Origin: Ilumatobacteraceae bacterium
Lineage (GTDB): Bacteria > Actinomycetota > Acidimicrobiia > Acidimicrobiales > Ilumatobacteraceae
NCBI GenBank assembly: GCA_033344875.1
Contig: JAWPMO010000001.1
Span: 3,311,595-3,375,594, forward strand
DNA length: 64,000 nucleotides
Direction of reading: 5' to 3'
The notes beneath the pieces were generated by a model, which worked only from the letters and a program-made list of their open reading frames with translations, made no database searches and was not told the DNA's origin. The translations under genes and the position numbers were made by a program. Below, piece after piece: positions 34,304 through 43,879 of the stretch (position 1 is its first letter; the number at the start of each line of letters is the position of its first letter).

Positions 34304-35539
34304 ATGGGAGGCGATCTGGTCGGCGCCGATGCCGACGTGCTCACGACCACCGCCCGCCGCTTCGGTCGATGCTCGGTGCTGCTCGAACAACACCGGGCGC
34401 ATCTGACGTCGCTGTACGTCGGCGCCGGGTGGGTGGGCGACGACGCCGAGCGCAACCGTCGCGAGTGGACGGCGGTCGGCGCACCAGCATTGCTGCAGAC
34501 GAGCGAGTTTCTCGCCGAGATCGAGGCCCGGCTCCTCAGGCACGCCGACGAGCAACGACGTGCGAGCGCCGCGACCGCCACGCCGACGGCCGGACCGGTC
34601 GGCTTCGGCGGCGGCTGGATCGACGACCTGCTCGACGACTGGTTCGGAGGCGACGACCGACCGGCGGTCCCCACGGTGCCGCCCGTCGGCGAACCGGGCG
34701 CGATCGTCGGCTTGCGCCCGAGCGGGTTCGACGCACCGTCGGACGGGCGGGGCGCGGTGCTCGCCGCGATGGAGGGTTTGGCCGACGAGAGCCGGATCGG
34801 ACGCGACGAGATCGAGATCCGCGCCCTCGACAACGGCCGCTACGTCGTCGTGCTGCCCGGGGTCACCGACCTCTCCGCCGGGATCGACCAGTTCGTCGAC
34901 CGGGTGCGGGACGACCCGTTCGGCGTCGGGGATGCCGGCCGGGACGCGATCGACACGTGGGCCGACAGCGACGCACCGACCGTGCGCAAGATGCGATACG
35001 CGTACGAAGCGGCCGTGCGCGACGACACGACGGTCAACGAGTACTCGGTCGTGACGATCGCGGCACTCGAGGCCGCCGGCGTGCCGGCAGGCGCCGAGGT
35101 CATGATCATCGGGCACAGCTTCGGCGCGTACACGGCGATGGATCTCGCGGCCGACCCGGCATTCAACGCCGCGCACGGCCTCGACCCGCTCGGCTACCAC
35201 GTGCAGGTCACGCACGTGGTCGCCGTGGGCGCCGAGACCGACTGGCGGTTCGACGAGGTACCCGCCGATACCGACACGCTGGTGCTGAACAACCGCTTCG
35301 ATCTCGTCTACCGCACCGAAGACCTGCTGCACCGCGACGGCGACGCCGAGCATCCCGGTCACCTCGAACAGAACTTCTGGGGAGGATGGCGGGGCAGCGG
35401 CCACGACGAGCACAACTACATCGACTGGCTCGCCGACACGGGGAACAACGGGGTCGAGGACTGGCTGGACGGCGCCGGTGCGAGGTACACGGCGGGCGGC
35501 ACGAGGGTGAGCGCCCAGGTGCCCGACCCGAACCTGTGA
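34304..35539 (+). CDS. WXG-headed alpha/beta hydrolase, probable secreted effector
   Basis: 411 aa. Residues 1-90 are a WXG hairpin (W-V-G at 43-45) ending RHADEQRRAS (79-88), the tail motif shared with the other WXG proteins. After a Gly/Pro linker comes an alpha/beta-hydrolase domain (about 130-390) with nucleophile elbow GHSFG (S272), candidate acid D333 in NNRFDLVYR and candidate His H367 or H370 in GSGHDEHNYIDWL. The fold and motif suit a lipase or esterase. Strong ribosome site AGGAGGAGG at 34291-34299. The long open frame upstream of 34304 is inside the kinase gene. It has its own P3 promoter, so it can be expressed with the locus or alone. Confidence 0.85.
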   Translation: MGGDLVGADADVLTTTARRFGRCSVLLEQHRAHLTSLYVGAGWVGDDAERNRREWTAVGAPALLQTSEFLAEIEARLLRHADEQRRASAATATPTAGPVGFGGGWIDDLLDDWFGGDDRPAVPTVPPVGEPGAIVGLRPSGFDAPSDGRGAVLAAMEGLADESRIGRDEIEIRALDNGRYVVVLPGVTDLSAGIDQFVDRVRDDPFGVGDAGRDAIDTWADSDAPTVRKMRYAYEAAVRDDTTVNEYSVVTIAALEAAGVPAGAEVMIIGHSFGAYTAMDLAADPAFNAAHGLDPLGYHVQVTHVVAVGAETDWRFDEVPADTDTLVLNNRFDLVYRTEDLLHRDGDAEHPGHLEQNFWGGWRGSGHDEHNYIDWLADTGNNGVEDWLDGAGARYTAGGTRVSAQVPDPNL

Positions 35540-35596
35540 CGACCGGGGCGCACCTCACCGCGACGCCTGACCGCGACACCTGTCCCGAGCACGAAA

Positions 35597-35622
35597 GAAG
35601 GCCCCGCCTGGGCGGAGCCTTC
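35597..35622 (+). terminator. terminator after the hydrolase gene
   Basis: GAAGGCCCCGCC (35597-35608) pairs with GGCGGAGCCTTC (35611-35622), one mismatch, followed by GTT. It lies 57 bp after the stop. Confidence 0.7.
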
Positions 35623-35626
35623 GTTC

Positions 35627-35671
35627 CGGTGGTCGAGACCGGCGTCGATCCGGTGACCCCACGCTTTTCAG
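35627..35671 (-). other. 3' half of a tRNA-Phe (GAA), putative att site and left edge of a genomic island
   Basis: Read on the minus strand: anticodon loop CTGAAAA (35671-35665, anticodon GAA), 3' anticodon strand GCGTG, a 5-nt variable loop, T-stem ACCGG/CCGGT with a 7-nt loop (35638-35654), 3' acceptor strand CTCGACC (35637-35631) and discriminator A at 35630. All spacings are canonical. The T-loop has A instead of T at its first position. The 5' half is absent: the next bases on the right cannot form the anticodon stem. Such a fragment is what a tyrosine integrase leaves at the distal end of an element that has entered a tRNA gene. Confidence 0.65.
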
Positions 35672-36083
35672 GTCGAAGCGAGGGGATTTCGGCGGAATCC
35701 GGTGGAATCACGCGGAGACGGTTGGAGACGAAACACCAGGTAGACGGCCTACTACGGTCTCATGCGCTCTTGCCCGGAAGGCTGTGGAAAATTCCGGATG
35801 CGGACAAAAAGCGGACAAGTAGCGCGCGTTGCGTCCCTCGGCTTCAGCACTCGACCGCCGTCCTCGCCAGTCTCGTCACCGGACCAACTACCGAACCGCC
35901 AGCTGTCGCCCGCCAGCGTGGTGGGACCACTCGAGCGTCAGTGTGATGGGACCAGTTGCCCTGACCGGCATATCCTCGGAACGATGCCGCGATCGGGTTC
36001 CGGCCCTCGAGAAGCAGCACTACTTCGTCCACGGTGCAGGCCACGAGAACTTCGTCATCGATCCGGGTCAGTTTCGCGGGGGG
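35672..36083. other. gene-free stretch at the island edge
   Basis: 412 bp without a credible gene. It holds GCGGACAA twice, 10-11 bp apart (within 35799-35818), close to the tRNA fragment; short direct repeats of this kind are sometimes integrase arm sites. Otherwise nothing recognisable. Confidence 0.4.
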
Positions 36084-36527
36084 TTATGTTGGGGGAGGGA
36101 TGATCAGCAGCGGGTGCCGGGCGTGGTGGAGGAGTCGTTGGCTGACGGAACCGGCGAGGAGCCGGGCGAGGCCGTGGTGGCCGTGGCGTCCGACCACGAG
36201 GTAGGTAGCGGTATGTTCTGCTGCTGCGTCGGCGAGTTCGTCGGCTGGGTTGCCACGTCGGATTTCGAATGTCCAGTGGACACCCGCGGCGTCGAGGATG
36301 TCGGCGCAGTTGGTGCGACAGACCTCGGCAAATGAGTCCTCGGCTTCGATCATCGCGCCGGCGCCGAATCCCATCGCGGTGCCGGCTGCGGCGATCGGCT
36401 GGTTGTGCTCGACATGCACGACGACAACCGGTCGGTTGGTGGCAAGAGCGAGGTTGATGGCGGCGAACAGCGCTGCGTGCGACCCAACGGTCCCGTCGAC
36501 GCCGACCACGATCGCACCATCGGGCAT
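36084..36527 (-). CDS. universal stress protein (UspA family)
   Basis: 147 aa, one Usp domain. Starts GAIVVGVDGTVGSHAAL and contains the ATP-binding motif G-x-x-G-(x)9-G-S as VGRHGHHGLARLLAGS, followed by VSQRLLHHARHPLLIIP. GGAGAGG precedes ATG 36527. It lies 6 bp after the MFS gene, as the last gene of a MarR-MFS-Usp operon on the minus strand. Role in stress resistance inferred from the family. Confidence 0.9.
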   Translation of the reverse strand: MPDGAIVVGVDGTVGSHAALFAAINLALATNRPVVVVHVEHNQPIAAAGTAMGFGAGAMIEAEDSFAEVCRTNCADILDAAGVHWTFEIRRGNPADELADAAAEHTATYLVVGRHGHHGLARLLAGSVSQRLLHHARHPLLIIPPPT

Positions 36528-36533
36528 CGCGAA

Positions 36534-38650
<2,117 letters not shown>

Positions 38651-38665
38651 ATCAGCAACATAGAT

Positions 38666-38688
38666 GGTTGCAGCACCCAACTACAACC
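38666..38688 (-). promoter_or_regulatory. candidate MarR operator
   Basis: GGTTGCAG (38666-38673), 7 nt, CTACAACC (38681-38688): 8-bp arms with one mismatch. It covers the -35 region of the proposed leaderless MarR promoter. Confidence 0.5.
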
Positions 38689-38715
38689 GGGTTTGATCCA
38701 TCATCGAGTCGCGTG

Positions 38716-40126
38716 AGGACTGTCAGATCCGCGGTGTAACTGGTCTGGCCTGAAACGCTGAACCGACATGGTTCGGCCGGAAGGACAGACAATGACAGAC
38801 CATGATGTGACGGTGGCGACACCGTCGAACGAGACGAACGAGGAGCGGCCGGACAGGTCACTCGCGGAGCAGCTCGTCGACCAAGCACGAGCGGACGGGG
38901 TTGACCTGGTCGGCCCCGGCGGCCTGTTGTCGGATCTCACCAAGCAGGTCCTCGAGACCGGGTTGGAGGTCGAGATGGAAGACCATCTCGGCTACCCGAA
39001 ACACGCAGCCGAGGGCCGCAACCACGGCAACTCACGCAACGGCTCGAGAGCCAAGACGGTGATCACCGAGGTCGGCCCAGTCGACATCGACGTGCCGCGT
39101 GATCGTGACGGCAGTTTCGAACCCAAGACGGTCCGCAAGAACCAACGCCGGCTCGACGGTGTCGACTCGATGGTGATCTCGTTGACGGCGAAGGGGTTGA
39201 CGACTGGTGAGATCGAGGCCCACCTGGCCGAGGTGTACTCGACGAACATCTCCCGCGAGACGATCTCGAAGATCACCGACCGGGTCCTCGACGACCTCGG
39301 CGACTGGTTGAACCGGCCGCTCGACCGCGTGTTTCCGGTGATCTTCATCGATGCGATCGTGGTGAAGATCCGCGACGGCCAAGTCGCGAACCGACCCGTC
39401 TACACCGCCATTGGGGTCACCGTGGACGGCAAACGCGAGATCCTCGGGCTCTGGATTGGTTCAGGCGGCGAAGGCGCCAAGTATTGGTTGCAGGTGTTGA
39501 CCGAGATCAAGAACCGTGGCGTCGACGACGCCTGCATCGTCGTCTGCGACGGCCTCAAAGGCCTGCCGGAATCGATCGAAGCGACGTGGCCGCTGGCAGT
39601 GATCCAAACCTGCGTGCTGCACCTGATCCGCAACACCTTCCGCCTCGCGAGCCGGGCCGACTGGGACAAGATGGCCCGCGATCTCCGCCCGATCTACACC
39701 GCCGTCAACGAAGCCGACGCGGCAGCCCGACTCGATGAGTTCCACACGATCTGGGGCAACCGCTACCCGGCGATCCGGTCGCTGTGGACGAACGCCTGGG
39801 CCGAGTTCGTGCCGTTCTTGGACTACTCACCCGAGATCCGCCGGGTCATCTACTCGACCAACGCCATCGAGTCCTTGAACGCCAGATTCCGCCGGGCGAC
39901 GAGAGCGAGGGGACACTTCCCCAACGAGCAAGCAGCGCTGAAATGCCTCTACCTCGTCGTCAGATCACTCGACCCGAAAGGCACCGGCCAGGAACGATGG
40001 ATGAACCGCTGGAAGCCCGCCCTCAACGCCTTCGCCATCACCTTCGAAGGCCGCCTCTTCTGAGGCCCTAACATCACCAATGACAATGACCAGCCAGACC
40101 AGTTACACCAACTTCCTGACAGACCC
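38716..40126 (+). mobile_element. complete IS256-family insertion sequence with 8-bp target duplication
   Basis: 1411 bp. Ends are imperfect inverted repeats (38716-38749 and 40093-40126) sharing CTGTCAG and GGTGTAACTGGTCTGGC. The 8 bases GTCGCGTG occur directly outside both ends (38708-38715 and 40127-40134), the target duplication size expected for IS256. One transposase gene fills the element. Intact ends and gene suggest recent insertion, upstream of the MarR efflux operon. Confidence 0.9.
38768..40063 (+). CDS. IS256-family transposase
   Basis: 431 aa, a full-length DDE Mutator-type transposase. Conserved blocks: MEDHLGYPKHAAEGRNHGNS, the RDRDGSFEP block, FIDAIVVKIRDG with the first catalytic Asp, VVCDGLKGLPESI with the second, and YSTNAIESLNARFRRAT with the catalytic Glu. 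ATG 38768 follows a weak ribosome site; a second ATG (MTDHDV, 38792) follows AAGGACAGAC. No frameshift. Confidence 0.93.
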   Translation: MVRPEGQTMTDHDVTVATPSNETNEERPDRSLAEQLVDQARADGVDLVGPGGLLSDLTKQVLETGLEVEMEDHLGYPKHAAEGRNHGNSRNGSRAKTVITEVGPVDIDVPRDRDGSFEPKTVRKNQRRLDGVDSMVISLTAKGLTTGEIEAHLAEVYSTNISRETISKITDRVLDDLGDWLNRPLDRVFPVIFIDAIVVKIRDGQVANRPVYTAIGVTVDGKREILGLWIGSGGEGAKYWLQVLTEIKNRGVDDACIVVCDGLKGLPESIEATWPLAVIQTCVLHLIRNTFRLASRADWDKMARDLRPIYTAVNEADAAARLDEFHTIWGNRYPAIRSLWTNAWAEFVPFLDYSPEIRRVIYSTNAIESLNARFRRATRARGHFPNEQAALKCLYLVVRSLDPKGTGQERWMNRWKPALNAFAITFEGRLF

Positions 40127-40318
40127 GTCGCGTGCATGTGCAGCCGCCCATGCAGACGTCGATGCGTCGCCCGCTTGGATCGTCGGATTGGAAGATGATT
40201 ACAGTGTGGTGATCCAACAACTTGATGGGTGCGTGCGGTTTGGTGCGGTTCTTCAACGATCGATTTGAGTGCTCGTGGCCGGACATCTCGCGCTCGGACA
40301 GATATGGAGTATTCCGGC

Positions 40319-41017
40319 ATGGTCGATGAACATCCGGACCTGCCGGCGCGGATCGACGCTGCGACGGTCGTGCGCCAGCTCGCACATGGTCTGGTGTCGC
40401 GTCGGGTCGAGGTATCGATGCTGCGTCGCATCGCCGCGGATGTCGAGGCGTTGGCGAACGGGGTCGAGGCTTCGCCGACCCGAAGCCGGCTGGCGGAGAT
40501 GGCGGCGAACCCCCGCTTTGCTGCCGCGTTGAAGTCGGGGACGATGAGCGACGTCGTCGAAGACGGCGCGTTCGTCGATCTCTTCCACGACTCGCCGGTC
40601 TCGGGCTCGGCGAACCCGTTGAGCATCGGACTGCGGATCCGGCGTGACAACGATCAGTCCGTTGGCACGGTCACGTTGGCACCGGGTTGGGAGGGCGCAC
40701 CGGGACGCAGCCATGGCGGTGTCGTGGCGGCATGTGTCGACGAGACGATCGGCGGCTTGCTTCCGATCTTGGGGACCATGGCATTCACCGGTGAGTTGAC
40801 GCTGCGGTATCGGGCACCGTGCCCGTTGGGTGTTCCACTCGAGTTTCGAGCCTGGCTCGTCGAACGCGACGGCCGCCGTTTGCATATCGCGGCGTCCGGC
40901 GCCGGACCCGACGGCGTGTTCGTCGAGTCGACGGCCTTGTTCATCGCCGTCGACATTGCCCATCTCGCAGAAATGAACACGCCACGCGACGGAGACGTCG
41001 ACCATGCACCAATCTGA
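40319..41017 (+). CDS. hotdog-fold thioesterase (PaaI/THEM4-like)
   Basis: 232 aa, longer than a bare hotdog domain because of an N-terminal helical region (1-100). The hotdog core has WEGAPGRSHGGVVAACVDET near residues 121-140 with HGG and the acidic DE at the active-site helix, then LTLRYRAPCPLGVPLEFRAW. ATG 40319 has GGAG nine bases upstream; ATG 40304 is the alternative. Followed 33 bp later by a TetR gene and a cluster of hydrolase and damaged P450/MFS genes, possibly a former catabolic operon. Confidence 0.8.
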   Translation: MVDEHPDLPARIDAATVVRQLAHGLVSRRVEVSMLRRIAADVEALANGVEASPTRSRLAEMAANPRFAAALKSGTMSDVVEDGAFVDLFHDSPVSGSANPLSIGLRIRRDNDQSVGTVTLAPGWEGAPGRSHGGVVAACVDETIGGLLPILGTMAFTGELTLRYRAPCPLGVPLEFRAWLVERDGRRLHIAASGAGPDGVFVESTALFIAVDIAHLAEMNTPRDGDVDHAPI

Positions 41018-41050
41018 TACCGACATCCACACCCAGCAGAGGGGGCACTG

Positions 41051-41641
41051 ATGCGTACGATTTCGGTTGATCTTGCGGCGAAGTTGCGCCTCGGCGCCGC
41101 CGTCTTTGCCGAGCGCGGGTACGACGCTGCAACGATCGAAGCGTTGAGTGAGGCGACGGCGGTGCCATCGTCGACGCTGTACTACAACTTTGCTGGCAAG
41201 CAGGAGATCTTGGCGTTCTTGCTCCAGGACTGGCTTGATCGCACATCGGTCGTGGTCGCAACGGCTATCGAGGGGCCCAGCAATGCGGCGGTCCGGTTGG
41301 AGGCGGTGATTCGAGCGCAGTTGGGGGCGATGGCGGAGGATCCGTCGACGTGTCAGATGCTGCTCGCCGAACTTGGTCGTATCGATCGCCTGCCCCATAT
41401 TGCCGCAGCGGTGCAGCAGGCTTTTCATCGACCGGTCGCGAAGCTGCTCGTCGAGGGTGCTGCCGATGGTTCGTTGGCCGAGGTGTCGATCGAGAACGCG
41501 ACAGCGGTGATCTATGGCGCGGTCACTCTGACGGGTCTGCGCCACGTGGTGGCCGGGGACGGCCAGACCCCGGCATTCGATGTCGACGAGGTGGCCGGCG
41601 ATGTCGTCGGGCTCGTCATGAACGGGCTCGGCGCCCGATGA
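41051..41641 (+). CDS. TetR-family regulator
   Basis: 196 aa. N-terminal HTH: AAVFAERGYDAATIEALSEA then TAVPSSTLYYNFAGKQEILA, the typical helix 2-3 signature. The C-terminal ligand domain ends LVMNGLGAR. Ribosome site GAGGGGG before ATG 41051. It is in the same direction as the thioesterase and the broken P450/MFS genes, so it probably regulated that set. Confidence 0.9.
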   Translation: MRTISVDLAAKLRLGAAVFAERGYDAATIEALSEATAVPSSTLYYNFAGKQEILAFLLQDWLDRTSVVVATAIEGPSNAAVRLEAVIRAQLGAMAEDPSTCQMLLAELGRIDRLPHIAAAVQQAFHRPVAKLLVEGAADGSLAEVSIENATAVIYGAVTLTGLRHVVAGDGQTPAFDVDEVAGDVVGLVMNGLGAR

Positions 41642-41667
41642 CCACCTATGACGACGGGAGCTGACCG

Positions 41668-41895
41668 ATGACCGATCTGGCCGAGGGCACGGCCTTAGCT
41701 GACCCAGAGTTGCTGGCGTTTTCCGCAACCTCGACACTCGGGCGAATCGGTGCTCCACTCGCCCGACTCGAAGACGAAATCGTATTCAACGAACTGCTGC
41801 GACGCCTCCCCAACGTGGACGGCAACAACGACGCTACGTGGCAGCCAAGCCCGACGCTGCGGGGCCTCGAATGCTCCGATTGCTCCGTGTCATGA
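41668..41895 (+). pseudogene. cytochrome P450 remnant (internal deletion)
   Basis: 75 codons. The last 45 residues match the end of a bacterial P450: GAPLARLEDEIVFNELLRRL followed by P and a WQPSPTLRGL block, normally found after the heme-binding loop. In front of it LLAFSATSTLGRIGAPL replaces the F-x-x-G-x-H-x-C-L-G heme loop and the ligand Cys is missing. The first 15 residues (MTDLAEGTALADPEL) look like a P450 N-terminus. About 300 central codons are gone, with the frame kept. It cannot bind heme. Confidence 0.7.
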
Positions 41896-42203
41896 CCACA
41901 CCGCACACCGACGCAGCGCCGGCGGCCGATCTCACCCACCGGCAACGAACGATCATCATCGTCGGATTGATGACCGGGCTGATGCTCGCCGCGCTCGACA
42001 CTGCAACTTCGCAGCTCGGCGAACCACCCAAGAGTGCGGTCACCGCAGCGCTGTTCGACTCGATCACGACCACGTTCCTCCTCGCCACCTTCGTGATGAT
42101 AGCGGCGTTCATCGTGACCGTGTTCATGCGCGAGATCGCGCTCCGGACAACGACCACCGCCCAGTCGGCAACGGCGCCTACACCCACCCAGGAACCCGCA
42201 TGA
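41892..42203 (+). pseudogene. MFS (DHA2) transporter remnant, first and last helices fused
   Basis: 103 codons from ATG 41892, overlapping the P450 remnant by four bases. The start LTHRQRTIIIVGLMTGLMLA followed by ALDTA is the first helix of a DHA2 transporter, like the intact one at 36534. It then jumps to FLLATFVMIAAFIVTVFMRE, the last helix and tail. About 400 codons between are missing, in frame. A functional carrier is not possible. Confidence 0.7.
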
Positions 42204-43102
42204 ACAACACATCGGTCCGCACCCTGCGCGGACACGAATCGATCAAGATCACCGCTGAGGTCTTCGACGGAGACCCCCACAACCAACGTCCGTCGGTGTT
42301 CATGCTCCATGGCGGTGGCCAGAACCGACACGCCTGGACCAACACGGCGCGAGCTCTCAGCGACCACGGGAACACTGTGGTCACCATCGACACCCGCGGC
42401 CACGGCGACAGCGAATGGGACCCGACGGGCAACTACGAAACCGACGACCTCACCCACGACCTGCTCGCCATCCACACCCAGATGTCGAGAGGGCGCCCGG
42501 TCGTCGCGGTCGGTGCCTCCATGGGCGGGATGACCATCCTCAACGCCCACCGTCACGCCCCACCAGATCTGTGGGCCGGCGTCGTACTCGTCGACGTGAC
42601 CCCACGCATGGAGATCGCTGGCGCCCAACGCGTCGTGGCGTTCATGGCCGCCCATCCCGACGGCTTCGCGAGCCTCCAAGAAGCCTCCGACGTCATCGCG
42701 GCGTACAACCCTCACCGGCCCCGACCAACCAACCTCGACGGGCTCCTCAAAGTGCTGCGCCGACGCGACGACGACCGATACGTCTGGCGCTGGGATCCTG
42801 CGTTCATCACGTCCAAGACCGACGCAATGAACCAACACACCAACGGCAGCACGCACCGCTACGAAGAGATCGCGAACCAACTCCTCGAAGGCGCCGCCTG
42901 CATCACCGCACCCACCCTGCTGGTCCGCGGCGCGATGTCCGACCTCGTGAGCCCCGACACCGTCGAGGAGTTCCTCGCCACCGTCCCACACGCAACCGCC
43001 ATCGACGTCTCCAACACCGGCCACATGGTCGCCGGCGACGACAACGACGCCTTCACCACCGCCGTCCTCGACTTCTTGAACCAGCTCGACCCGATCAACT
43101 GA
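42200..43102 (+). CDS. alpha/beta-hydrolase
   Basis: 300 aa. Oxyanion motif HGGGQ near residue 38, RGHGDSEWD, nucleophile elbow GASMGG (Ser about 106), acid in GAMSDLV and His in NTGHMVAGDD. Fits the esterase/epoxide-hydrolase-like superfamily. ATG 42200 overlaps the MFS remnant stop (ATGA); the open frame upstream of it is inside the remnants. Its intact state contrasts with the two deleted genes in front. Confidence 0.88.
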   Translation: MNNTSVRTLRGHESIKITAEVFDGDPHNQRPSVFMLHGGGQNRHAWTNTARALSDHGNTVVTIDTRGHGDSEWDPTGNYETDDLTHDLLAIHTQMSRGRPVVAVGASMGGMTILNAHRHAPPDLWAGVVLVDVTPRMEIAGAQRVVAFMAAHPDGFASLQEASDVIAAYNPHRPRPTNLDGLLKVLRRRDDDRYVWRWDPAFITSKTDAMNQHTNGSTHRYEEIANQLLEGAACITAPTLLVRGAMSDLVSPDTVEEFLATVPHATAIDVSNTGHMVAGDDNDAFTTAVLDFLNQLDPIN

Positions 43103-43118
43103 ACGAAAGGCTCGCACC

Positions 43119-43631
43119 ATGTACGACCATGGGCTGACAACAAATCAGACGGCGACGTCCGGTGCCGACGAAGTCACGGTACGGGTCGCTCAGAGTTGGC
43201 GGAACCTTCGTCGAGGAGCCGCCGCACGCCAACTCCGCACACTGTTCTGGGAAACCGGCCCACCGCGGCTCACCATGGGACAAGTCGACAGCCTCGACCT
43301 CCTCGTTACCCGCCCGAGGTGGAGGATGGTCGAGTTCGCGGCGGGACTCGACCTCTCGCCATCGTCTGCCACCCGAGCGATCGACAAGCTCGTCGACGAC
43401 GGACTCGCCAAGCGAACAGTCTGCGTCGAAGACCAACGAGTTCATATCGCGAGTGCTACGCGTAAAGGCCGCAGAATCCAACGCACCGTCATGCGATCGC
43501 ACCTCAACATCGTCAGCCAGGCGCTCTCAGGTTTCGATCACACAGAACGGGCCGCACTCGCCGATCTCACCGAACGATTCATCACACAACTCGACGCCGC
43601 CGTCAAGGCCAAGGCAATTGGGCAGGGCTGA
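43119..43631 (+). CDS. MarR-family regulator
   Basis: 170 aa. Winged helix: MGQVDSLDLLVTRPRWRMVE, FAAGLDLSPSSATRAIDKLV as HTH, and VEDQRVHIASATRKGRR as wing. It follows the hydrolase by 16 bp with GAAAGG before the start, so they form one operon. Downstream 43632-43879 holds no gene before the IS1182-type element. Confidence 0.85.
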   Translation: MYDHGLTTNQTATSGADEVTVRVAQSWRNLRRGAAARQLRTLFWETGPPRLTMGQVDSLDLLVTRPRWRMVEFAAGLDLSPSSATRAIDKLVDDGLAKRTVCVEDQRVHIASATRKGRRIQRTVMRSHLNIVSQALSGFDHTERAALADLTERFITQLDAAVKAKAIGQG

Positions 43632-43879
43632 CGGTCCGAGCTCGGCGCGAGGCGACTCGCCAGGGCTTGGTCGATGGGTCAGCTTGCACGGGCTGCGGCG
43701 CAGACTCGGACGGGATTCGACCTCACTGTTCGACGACGAGTGGAGGAACAGGTCGAGTGGCCGACTGTCGGGCGGAGCGGGGGTCTCGTTGACACCGGGC
43801 GTTTTGTCACGTCACGCGCACGGTTGGACGAGTGGCGTTTGAGGGTCGTGGCGGTCGTGGTTACGATAGGTGTCACCAG

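Noticed and set aside
35627-35700. Complete tRNA-Phe gene
   Set aside because: Only the 3' half folds; bases beyond the anticodon loop cannot pair, and no D-arm or 5' acceptor strand is found.
38768-40063. IS256 insertion inside a gene
   Set aside because: Joining the flanks at the GTCGCGTG duplication does not give a recognisable reading frame on either side.
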